In this document: positions 56,701 to 64,000 of the stretch, piece after piece
Position numbering within the stretch: the first letter of the stretch is position 1
Layout of the letters: the number at the start of each line of letters is the position of its first letter
Position numbers and translations under genes: made by a program
Source of the DNA: Haemonchus contortus
Lineage: Eukaryota > Nematoda > Chromadorea > Rhabditida > Trichostrongylidae
Direction: 5' to 3'
DNA length: 64,000 nucleotides
Assembly: GCA_000469685.2 (NCBI GenBank)
Contig: LS997563.1
Span: 20,792,757 to 20,856,756 of the forward strand
Notes under the pieces: generated by a model
What the model saw: the letters and a program-made list of their open reading frames with translations, nothing else
The model's database searches: none
Told to the model about the DNA's origin: nothing

Positions 56701-57830
56701 AAGAGATGGAGCACACCATTGTATATACATGGTGCTATCTCGCATCCCATCCAGACTTCCAGGTACCCTACCATCTATGCGAAAGCTTAAAAAGCAGCAA
56801 CAAGCGATCACTCATCTCTGACTTCCTTTCTGTCATAGCAGAGAACAGATTGGAGAATGAGATAACTCGCCCTGCTCAATCTTCCATTTGTGTCAGGAAC
56901 AAAATTTACGTGACAGCCACAAGTGCTGCACGTGCAATTTCGACCCTCGTTCACGAACGATGGGCGAATACACGAATGCATGAATGGTTACAGAGACAGG
57001 TAGCGAGTCGAGTGCTAAGTAGCAATGAGAACACCGGACTCCCATACGTCTGTCACAAGGATTCGTTCCTGTGGTCGCAGACAGGATGGGTGTCTTCGAC
57101 GGTGCTACGAAACGCTTGGGCTGCACAAGAAGGTTCGTTGCCGACCAAAGGCAGTGCATCAGGCCAATCAATATGGCCAAACGGCGATCAGTTATGCCGA
57201 ATGCGATGCCCAGCCAAGGAAACGGCCGAACACATAGTGTCTGCATGCAGCCACTGGCGTACAAATCTCATGTTGGAAAGACATGATGATGTAGCCAGGG
57301 TGATCTATCACTCGTTGAAAAAGAAATATAATATGAGTTCCAGAGTGACAAACACCCACGAACCACATGTAGTGGAGGAAGATCAGGTGTTGATACACTG
57401 GAATGACCGAATACTGACGAGTGAGAGCTTGCGGCACGATAGACCTGACATACTGGTCAAAGACCTGAAAGAGAGAGTCAAATGGATTATAGAGATCTCG
57501 GTCTCATGGTTCACAAGAATCTCTCAACAGGAAAAGAAAAAGGTCCAAAAGTACGCTCTGAATAGTTGCTTGCCGGAAGACACGGACCCCGAGGATTTCT
57601 ATTCCGGACCAAACCTGAAGGCAGCACTGCAGGCGCAGCACAGAATGAGAGTAGAGATCGTGCCGATCGTTATAGGAACGAGTGGCGAATGCTCACCCGA
57701 CTTGCGACGGTACGTCAGATTGCTGAAATTACCGGACGGTGATAAAGCAATCATCGAAAGAATGCAAAAGTGTGCTGTACTAGGGACCAATAGAATAATA
57801 AAATGCCACATGTCTAATAGCGACATGTAG
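53616..57830 (+). CDS. R4-type retrotransposon polyprotein (5' truncated; RT and endonuclease intact)
   Basis: A 1404-codon open frame. Residues 1-42 are read through 28S rRNA sequence, so the native N-terminus is missing. R4 starts at 'KRTVKALQAAYAKLAKRTE', the last helix of a lost Myb unit. A complete Myb-like domain lies at about 239-300 ('VIWTTNELAKLAFMVERH', 'IRWADLRSTW', 'LKAAYAK'). The RT spans about 640-1000: 'KIVLIPKGNS', motif A Asp in 'WVDMTKAFDS' near 736, and YMDD at about 847-850. A zinc knuckle (Cys1194, Cys1198, His1206, Cys1211; C-x3-C-x7-H-x4-C) precedes a PD-(D/E)xK-like endonuclease, 'RHDRPDILVKDL' near 1273-1285 with a following 'IIEIS'. This order defines R2/R4-type elements, which nick 28S DNA and reverse-transcribe in place. 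No stop is seen. Confidence 0.88.
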   Translation: MTLPVWIIPAGCQSQITLVQCRGAKSHVYDMYTGQGVVSSRAVKRTVKALQAAYAKLAKRTERAESIAASEGPAELRTSSRNSSLQQGSEITVFESQQDEGEENPGHQVLGEVASLQYNIESSEGTAEIENQSPEGNSQESPLDGTREPQPNDDPVAMESRTRSRRRTRRTSRRRRDAVELVHPSSDDVLLTQNSTEALEIQQEGDAVVPTPPQQSLQSRRSPVRENGDDPQNRRVQRTKDVIWTTNELAKLAFMVERHRDPDGRIRWADLRSTWDCSRMKNDPRRTLSALKAAYAKIARLTDRNEAPRSEASNNEHEDEEQPAESNIGEPVTLVDQEHTSLSDDSESGNSTETLEQRLRERFNRYHRMAIDSKDRQPIRRPREEIPDGILQLGNQILREKLGRRNSTNKRTLTALNAAVYAIGRAITSVLLDDAAEKAGKKYQKLREAKALRDSLIRTISIVSHELQRRSKGNRGAPTKQYLEIAKLHRVTTTAQVQRLLIRFKDELKIVTSDVETKQQALRRLRERQRGYPAVAREPREKESDVPVAEVREHWKAIIGETQPFHPSDDLNEWAREQQTDSRDVGDLSDETWAKIFSKIKPWKATGPDVIQGFWWKKLPEAKERLKAWCLEALRKPHRIIPNWVCRGKIVLIPKGNSEARGPGDFRPIACLNTCYKVLTAMIAQQILQSAGDVLPREQVALRKGVWGCTHAHILDQTICKDALRRKNTLHTLWVDMTKAFDSVSHGAIKWILKRAGVPSLTRRLLSVILTKQSVRYCGYQNGKLVKSEPLEVKRGVMQGDTLSPLLFCMAIAPISTWLRNNVSPYRTSTGALTLACEPLTINHIFYMDDLKVYSPSWDDIVKAKEGIQKVAGELGLRLNPSKCAVNSLNQPRPNEMTPSMDDIPVLGSNSLYKYLGAEQTSLISWDQLWSRVRTNAMATARRIMLSDLAVRQKVNGYNLIVIPKLKYAISCIIYGNGRFCTMRKQAREFDEAIRKLLAETHMRFGHSCVARLYVNKEQGGLGLKSAEEEMEHTIVYTWCYLASHPDFQVPYHLCESLKSSNKRSLISDFLSVIAENRLENEITRPAQSSICVRNKIYVTATSAARAISTLVHERWANTRMHEWLQRQVASRVLSSNENTGLPYVCHKDSFLWSQTGWVSSTVLRNAWAAQEGSLPTKGSASGQSIWPNGDQLCRMRCPAKETAEHIVSACSHWRTNLMLERHDDVARVIYHSLKKKYNMSSRVTNTHEPHVVEEDQVLIHWNDRILTSESLRHDRPDILVKDLKERVKWIIEISVSWFTRISQQEKKKVQKYALNSCLPEDTDPEDFYSGPNLKAALQAQHRMRVEIVPIVIGTSGECSPDLRRYVRLLKLPDGDKAIIERMQKCAVLGTNRIIKCHMSNSDM

Positions 57831-58065
57831 GCAACAGAAATAGATAGCATGCAATCACGACACAGGATGGCCAAGATCCCACCTGCTAGTACGTGATGCA
57901 GCCCATCTAGGGGCAGGGCTCCTATTTCTTTTCATGCGCTGAAGTTAAATAAAATAGAATCAGAGGTCGGATCTATGACTAATTGCGGTCATAGAGAAAC
58001 ACCCTAGCTGTTAAGCAGCGGGGAACGGCCAAGAGGGATGTGGTGTGGAGGGCAAACCTAAAAAC
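53742..58065 (+). mobile_element. R4-type non-LTR retrotransposon, copy 2 (5' truncated)
   Basis: Begins mid-domain at 'aaaagaactgttaaagctc' (equivalent to about 47666 in copy 1) and runs uninterrupted through RT, knuckle and endonuclease to the same 3' end and 28S junction as copy 1. The 3' UTR is about 235 bp. The part from about 54637 is a direct repeat of copy 1 at a constant offset of 5380 bp. Confidence 0.9.
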
Positions 58066-58096
<31 letters not shown>

Positions 58097-58107
58097 ACTG
58101 TCCCTAA

Positions 58108-58147
<40 letters not shown>

Positions 58148-58153
58148 CAAAAA

Positions 58154-58191
<38 letters not shown>

Positions 58192-58562
58192 TTGACATTG
58201 TGAAGAGTCATGAGAGGTGTAGCATAGGTGGGAGACCTCGGTCGACAATGAAATACCACCACTTTCATCGATTCTTTACTTATTCGGTGAGGAGAGAATT
58301 GAGCTCCGGCTCTTTTTTCTTTGTTTTAAGCAAAGCCACCTGGTGGCATTGCGACTCTCGCCGAAGACAGTGTCAGGCGGGGAGTTTGACTGGGGCGGTA
58401 CATCTGTCAAACCGTAACGCAGGTGTCCTAAGGCTAGCTCAGAGAGGACGGAAACCTCTCGTAGAGCAAAAGGGCAAAAGCTCGCTTGATCTTGACTTTC
58501 AGTACGAGTACAGACCGCGAAAGCGTGGCCTATCGATCCTTTTAATCCAGATAGTTTCTGGT

Positions 58563-58606
<44 letters not shown>

Positions 58607-58629
58607 AGCCAAGCGTCCATAGCGACGTT

Positions 58630-58667
<38 letters not shown>

Positions 58668-58709
58668 CGAAGCAGAATTCGCCAAGCGTTGGATTGTTCA
58701 CCCACTAAT

Positions 58710-58764
<55 letters not shown>

Positions 58765-59175
58765 TTGACTAATTGTTGCGATAGTAATCCTGCTTAGTAC
58801 GAGAGGAACAGCAGGTTCAGACATTTGGTTCATGGACTTGACCGATCGGTCAATGGTCCGAAGCTAACATCTGGGGGATTATGACTGAACGCCTCTAAGT
58901 CAGAATCCCACCTAGTCAAGGCAGCGATAACTTTGTTTTTCCGGTGTCGGGAGGCAAATCTATCTCGTGGCAACACGAGAGCTTATGCCCTAATAAATGA
59001 CCTTGCCGGTATGGATAATCCCTGCTGGTTGTCAAAGCCAGATCACTCTGGTCCAATGTCGGGGCGCAAAATCACATGTTTCACGACATGTATACTGGTC
59101 AAGGTGTTGTATCCAGTAGAGCAGTGTTTGTATACTGCGATCTGTTGAGACTATCCTTTGATCGGATGTTTTGTT
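58066..59175 (+). rRNA. 28S rRNA, 3' fragment (second copy)
   Basis: Same start as the first fragment, but continuing past 'agagcagtg' to 'tactgcgatctgttgagac' and 'ggatgttttgt', which by comparison with other eukaryotes is the mature 28S 3' end (about 59175). It is near-identical to 52686-53741, with a handful of differences, e.g. gtttttccgg for gtttcccgg. Confidence 0.9.
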
Positions 59176-59818
59176 TGCATATTTTGATAACATATTTTAA
59201 GCAACGAATTTTTTCGCCTATTTCAGAGTTAAGTCGGAGTATCCATCCACACTAAGTATGGGAGGCTGTTGTTGTTGCTGTTTCGAAATAACGAGCTTTC
59301 GCGCACGCTACGACCTTTTGGCATAATGTCGAACACTAAACTCGTCTAAAGTGTTTTAATTTGATATTGTTACATAAATGTTGATACATATATGTATATA
59401 CATGTGGCAATCGACACAAGGGTAGTCATTAGCGATCAACACAATTATTCGTTGCGAAAAGGAAAACTTATTTCAACTTCTCTATAATACATACTTCACC
59501 TACATTATGTTGAAAAAGCAGATTTTGATATTACTTGCAGAAAAGAGTGCCTCCCATAAAAATAAACTCGGGCGGTACAGACACAAATTGATTGTTGCAG
59601 CAGTATTCGTGGGGGTGGGATGAAACATTTTCGTCTTGGGCGATCTGTTTCGGTTTTCCCGATGTTTCAGAAACAACAATGGGTATTGTTGAGTGTAGAT
59701 CTGGGTGGTCCAAACTTTGCTTCGTTGGTGGTCTGCGAAACTGCAAACGTGTTAGATAGCCGGGTGGTTCGCTGCTATTCGAATCAACGTGTGCGGTCTC
59801 ACAACGTGTGGTCTCAAT
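59176..59818 (+). other. rDNA intergenic and external transcribed spacer
   Basis: About 640 bp between the 28S 3' end and the 18S 5' end. It contains a 'tgttgttgttgctg' run, an AT-rich 'acatatatgtatatacatgt' palindrome near 59384-59403, and, from 59445, the spacer block shared with 44936-45340. No promoter was identified with confidence. This is a compact spacer. Confidence 0.7.
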
Positions 59819-61577
59819 TACCTGATTGATTCTGTCAGCGCTATATGCTCAGTTTAAAGATTAAGCCATGCATGTCGAGTTCATCTTTGAAGAGAAACTG
59901 CGAACGGCTCATTAGAGCAGATGTCATTTATTCGGAACGACCTTTTGGATAACTGCGGTAATTCTGGAGCTAATACATGCGAATAAACCCTGACTTTTGA
60001 AAGGGTGCAATTATTAGAGCAAATCAATCACTTTCGGGTGCATTTTGCTGACTCTGAATAACGCAGCATATCGGCGGCTTGTTCGCCGATATTCCGAAAA
60101 AGTGTCTGCCCTATCAACCTGATGGTAGTCTATTAGTCTACCATGGTTATTACGGGTAACGGAGAATAAGGGTTCGACTCCGGAGAGGGAGCCTTAGAAA
60201 CGGCTACCACATCCAAGGAAGGCAGCAGGCGCGAAACTTATCCAATCTTGAACAGATGAGATAGTGACTAAAAATAAAAAGACCATTCCTATGGAACGGT
60301 CATTTCAATGAGTTGATCATAAACCTTTTTTCGAGGATCAAGTGGAGGGCAAGTCTGGTGCCAGCAGCCGCGGTAATTCCAGCTCCACTAGTGTAAATCG
60401 TCATTGCTGCGGTTAAAAAGCTCGTAGTTGGATCTGAGTTACATGCAGTGATTCGCCTTTGGCGTTAATCGCTGTTGTAACTATTTGCTGGTTTTCTGTT
60501 GAGGTTTCGGCTTCTTTAGTGGCTAGCGAGTTTACTTTGAATAAATTAGAGTGCTCAGAACAAGCGTTTGCTTGAATGGTCGATCATGGAATAATAAAAG
60601 AGGACTTCGGTTCTATTTATTGGTTCAGGAACTGAAATAATGGTTAAGAGGGACAATTCGGGGGCATTCGTATCCCTGCGCGAGAGGTGAAATTCGTGGA
60701 CCGCAGGGGGACGCCCTAAAGCGAAAGCATTTGCCAAGAATGTCTTCATTAATCAAGAACGAAAGTCAGAGGTTCGAAGGCGATTAGATACCGCCCTAGT
60801 TCTGACCGTAAACTATGCCATCTAGCGATCCGATGGGGTATAGTTGCCTTGTCGAGGAGCTTCCCGGAAACGAAAGTCTTTCGGTTCCTGGGGTAGTATG
60901 GTTGCAAAGCTGAAACTTAAAGAAATTGACGGAATGGCACCACCAGGAGTGGAGCCTGCGGCTTAATTTGACTCAACACGGGAAAACTCACCCGGCCCGG
61001 ACACCGTAAGGATTGACAGATTGAAAGCTCTTTCTCGATTTGGTGGTTGGTGGTGCATGGCCGTTCTTAGTTGGTGGAGCGATTTGTCTGGTTTATTCCG
61101 ATAACGAGCGAGACTCTAGCCTGCTAAATAGTGGCTGGATTTTTGAGTCCAGTCTACTTCTTAGAGGGATAAGCGGTGTTTAGCCGCACGAGATTGAGCG
61201 ATAACAGGTCTGTGATGCCCTTAGATGTCCGGGGCTGCACGCGCGCTACAATGGAAGAATCAGCTGGCCTATCCATTGCCGAAAGGCATTGGTAAACCGT
61301 TGAAACTCTTCCGTGACCGGGATAGGGAATTGTAATTATTTCCCTTGAACGAGGAATTCCTAGTAAGTGTGAGTCATCAGCTCACGCTGATTACGTCCCT
61401 GCCATTTGTACACACCGCCCGTCGCTGTCCGGGACTGAGCTGTCTCGAGAGGACTGCGGACTGCTGTATCGAGGCCTTCGGGTCGCGGTATGGCGGGAAA
61501 CAGTTCAATCGCAATGGCTTGAACCGGGTAAAAGTCGTAACAAGGTATCTGTAGGTGAACCTGCAGATGGATCATCG
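59819..61577 (+). rRNA. 18S ribosomal RNA
   Basis: Starts 'tacctgattgattctgtc' and ends 'ctgcagatggatcatcg'; about 1759 nt, a normal nematode length. All landmark blocks are intact: 'ccagcagccgcggtaatt', 'aaaagctcgtagttggatc', 'tacacaccgcccgtcgc' and 'gtaacaaggtatctgtagg'. It is the small-subunit rRNA of the cytosolic ribosome, transcribed by Pol I as the first part of the 18S-5.8S-28S precursor. In contrast to 45341-46555, it shows no lesion in the conserved blocks. Confidence 0.97.
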
Positions 61578-61982
61578 TCGAAACCTAAACACAAGGTTCC
61601 TTTGATCACGAGAAACCAACAGCTATGTTTTACGACTTTGTCGTAAAAGTTGGGAGTATCACCCCCGTTAAAGCTCTATTACATGAGGTGTCTATGTATG
61701 ACATGAGCCGTTCGAGAGTGGCGGCTGTGATTGTTCATGCGAAGTTCCTATCATTGATGGTTGAGCTTGAGACTTAATAAGTATTGCTATAATACTGCCT
61801 CGCCGTTTATTAATGGTGGTTAAGTACGAACCAAATTACTTCTTGAAGTATGTGGTGTACTGTACCCGATTATATCGGGGAACCTTAATGATCACGCGTA
61901 GACGCCATTATAAAACACAAACATTCATTTTTACAGTTTGCAGAACTTAGTGTTCACATTCATTTGTGTCACAAATATCGAT
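61578..61982 (+). other. ITS1
   Basis: Internal transcribed spacer 1, about 405 bp, between the 18S 3' end and 5.8S. No subrepeats were seen. Confidence 0.92.
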
Positions 61983-62135
61983 TAGCTTCAGCGATGGATC
62001 GGTTGATTCGCGTATCGATGAAAAACGCAGCTAGCTGCGTTATTTACCACGAATTGCAGACGCTTAGAGTGGTGAAATTTTGAACGCATAGCGCCGTTGG
62101 GTTTTCCCTTCGGCACGTCTGGTTCAGGGTTGTTA
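61983..62135 (+). rRNA. 5.8S ribosomal RNA
   Basis: About 153 nt, with 'gatgaaaaacgcagctagc', 'gaattgcagacgctt' and 'ttgaacgcatagcgcc', all conserved 5.8S blocks, with a strongylid-type sequence. It pairs with the 5' end of 28S in the large subunit. Confidence 0.96.
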
Positions 62136-62366
62136 ACCATATACTACAATGTGGCTAATTTCAACATTGTTTGTCAAATGGCATTTGTCTTTTAGACAAT
62201 TCCCATTTCAGTTCAAGAACATATACATGCAACGTGATGTTATGAAATTGTAACATTCCTGAATGATATGAACATGTTGCCACTATTTGAGTGTACTCAG
62301 CGAATATTGAGATTGACTTAGATAGTGACTTGTATGGCGACGATGTTCTTTTATCATTTGTATAAT
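62136..62366 (+). other. ITS2 (Haemonchus type)
   Basis: About 231 bp, the length known for Haemonchus ITS2. Positions 62175-62195 ('caaatggcatttgtc...') match, from memory, a widely used Haemonchus-specific primer site. This is the main basis for the genus call. I did not attempt to separate H. contortus from H. placei. Confidence 0.88.
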
Positions 62367-63323
62367 GCAACCTGAGCTCAGGCGTGATTACCCGCTGAAC
62401 TTAAGCATATCATTTAGCGGAGGAAAAGAAACTAACAAGGATTCCCTCAGTAACGGCGAGTGAACGGGGAGAAGCCCAGCGCTGAATCTTTCGGTGTTAC
62501 ACCGTTGAGAAATGTAGCGTATAGGTATGATTTTCAGTTTGTGCTATATGTCCAAAGTCCCTTTGATAGGGGCCACTTTCCTGAGAGGGTGCGAGACCTG
62601 TGCGGACAGTGGAGCAAGCTGTATGATTATACCTTAGAGTCGGGTTGCTTGAAAGTGCAGCCTAAAGTGGGTGATAAACTTCATCTAAGGCTAAATATAG
62701 ACGCGAATTCGATAGCAAACAAGTACTGTGAAGGAAAGTTGCAAAGAACTTTGAAGAGAGAGTTCAAGAGAACGTGAAATCGCTGGAGTGGAACCGGAGA
62801 GAGTTGACGTAACCGGGTAACTAAGTTTCCTAATGTCGCTTAATTGTGGCTACAGGTGATGTATGTTGCCTATGGTTGCGCTGACAGCACTGGCTGTGCG
62901 TTCTGACCCGTTTGTGTTGCCCACCGTCACCGGTGGTGTCTTGCTTACGGTTAGGTCTGTCATGGCTAGTGTTTTATCCTGCATGCAGGGTGTCAGTGTG
63001 AAAGTCGACCACCTCTCCGACCCGTCTTGAAACACGGACCGAGGAGTGTAACTTGTACGCGAGTCAAAGGGTGGTAAAACCCTAAGGCGTAATGAAAGTA
63101 AAGGTCGGTTAACCGGCTGACATGGGATCTGCTCTTCGGAGCAGCGCACCATGGCCCTGTCTTGTCTGCATGCAGATGGGCAGCGGTAGAGCGTACAGGT
63201 TGCGACCCGAAAGATGGTGAACTATGCCTGAGCAGGACGAAGTCAGAGGAAACTCTGGTGGAAGTCCGTATCGGTTCTGACGTGCAAATCGATCGATAGA
63301 CTTGGGTATAGGGGCGAAAGACT

Positions 63324-63363
<40 letters not shown>

Positions 63364-63653
63364 CCAGGATAGCTGGAGTTCATTGCGGTTATATCCGGTA
63401 AAGCGAATGATTAGAGGACTTGGGGTCGAAACGACCTCAACCTATTCTCAAACTTTCAATGGGTATGTTGTCTCGGTTTCTTTGTTGAACTGTTGACACG
63501 AACGCGAGCTCCAAGTGGGCCATTTTTGGTAAGCAGAACTGGCGCTGTGGGATGAACCAAACGTTGGGTTAAGGTGCCTAACTTCTCGCTCATGAGACCC
63601 CATAAAAGGCGTTGGTTGATATAGACAGCAGGACGGTGGCCATGGAAGTCGGT

Positions 63654-63689
<36 letters not shown>

Positions 63690-64000
63690 TCAACTAGCCC
63701 TGAAAATGGATGGCGCTTGAGCGAGAGACCTATACCCAGCCGTTGCTGGCTTGTGCGTTGTCTAGCGCCTGGCCGCAACGAGTAGGAGGGTCGTGGCGGT
63801 TGCGTCGAAGGCTTTGGGCGTAGGCCCAGCTGGAGCTTCCGTCAGTGCAGATCTCGGTGGTAGTAGCAAATATTTAAGTTCGATCCTTGAAGACTGAAGT
63901 GGAGAAGGGTTCCACGTGAACAGTAGTTGAATGTGGGTCAGTCGATCCTAAGATACTGGCTTATGCCTTGTATCATCGAGAGGGAAAAGTCTCTTTTCTC
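62367..64000 (+). rRNA. 28S ribosomal RNA, 5' part (runs off the window)
   Basis: Starts at about 'cctgagctcaggcgtgatta' and 'cccgctgaacttaagc', and continues through the D1-D3 domains ('aactatgcctgagcagg', 'ctagtagctggttccctcc'). The window ends before the R2/R4/R1 insertion sites, so whether this unit carries R4 cannot be seen. Short open frames inside (e.g. 62460-62777) are rRNA shadows. Confidence 0.96.

Noticed and set aside
58200..58701. 140/141-codon ORFs in both 28S fragments
   Set aside because: They lie in conserved 28S rRNA sequence.
62460..62777. 105-codon ORF
   Set aside because: Inside the 28S D1/D2 region.
1..64000. LTR retrotransposons or retrovirus-like sequences
   Set aside because: No paired LTRs, protease or integrase motifs were seen on either strand.

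Overview
The window is nuclear DNA of a parasitic strongylid nematode, most likely a Haemonchus species. The right end holds 18S, ITS1, 5.8S, ITS2 and the start of 28S. ITS2 is about 231 bp, and the stretch at 62175-62195 matches, from memory, a Haemonchus-specific ITS2 primer site; I could not check this by search. Short introns with GT...AG borders and Tc1/mariner, Tc3 and tRNA-derived repeats also fit a nematode.

Layout. (1) 1-16.4 kb is almost entirely repeats. A long inverted repeat (2981-6719; arms about 1.49 kb, loop about 0.76 kb) directly abuts a much larger palindrome (6720-16367; arms about 4.8 kb, loop about 22 bp). Each arm of the large palindrome carries the same nest: a mariner with an intact 372-aa DD37D transposase, a mariner-derived non-autonomous element and (TA)n tracts. 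(2) 16.4-45 kb is low gene density sequence: a tRNA-derived SINE, a partial nuclear-receptor gene (three well-spliced ligand-binding-domain exons, minus strand), a Penelope-like retroelement with an inverted partial copy, a long-TIR element holding a hAT-like MITE, a decayed RTE-like non-LTR element, a dead DD34D mariner, a Tc3-like element with an intron, a dead DD37-type mariner and a TA-flanked MITE. (3) 44.9-64 kb is a disturbed edge of the rDNA array: an external spacer and a broken 18S run into an R4-type, site-specific non-LTR retrotransposon (copy 1, killed by a mariner insertion, an internal deletion and nonsense changes). A 28S 3' piece follows, then a 5'-truncated R4 copy 2 with an open 1404-codon frame, a second 28S 3' piece, a short spacer, and a normal-looking 18S-ITS1-5.8S-ITS2-28S unit leaving the window.

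The most informative part is the R4/rDNA mosaic. Both R4 copies keep the 3' junction expected for an R4-clade element between the R2 and R1 sites of 28S, but both 5' ends are fused to mature rRNA sequence (copy 1 in 18S; copy 2 in 28S about 50 nt before its 3' end). The R4 N-terminus carries a tandem array of Myb-like domains. Only the rRNA genes, the transposase ORFs, the R4 frame and the nuclear-receptor exons are well supported as genes; most other open frames are shadows or repeat sequence. All identifications are by reading; no alignment or database search was run.
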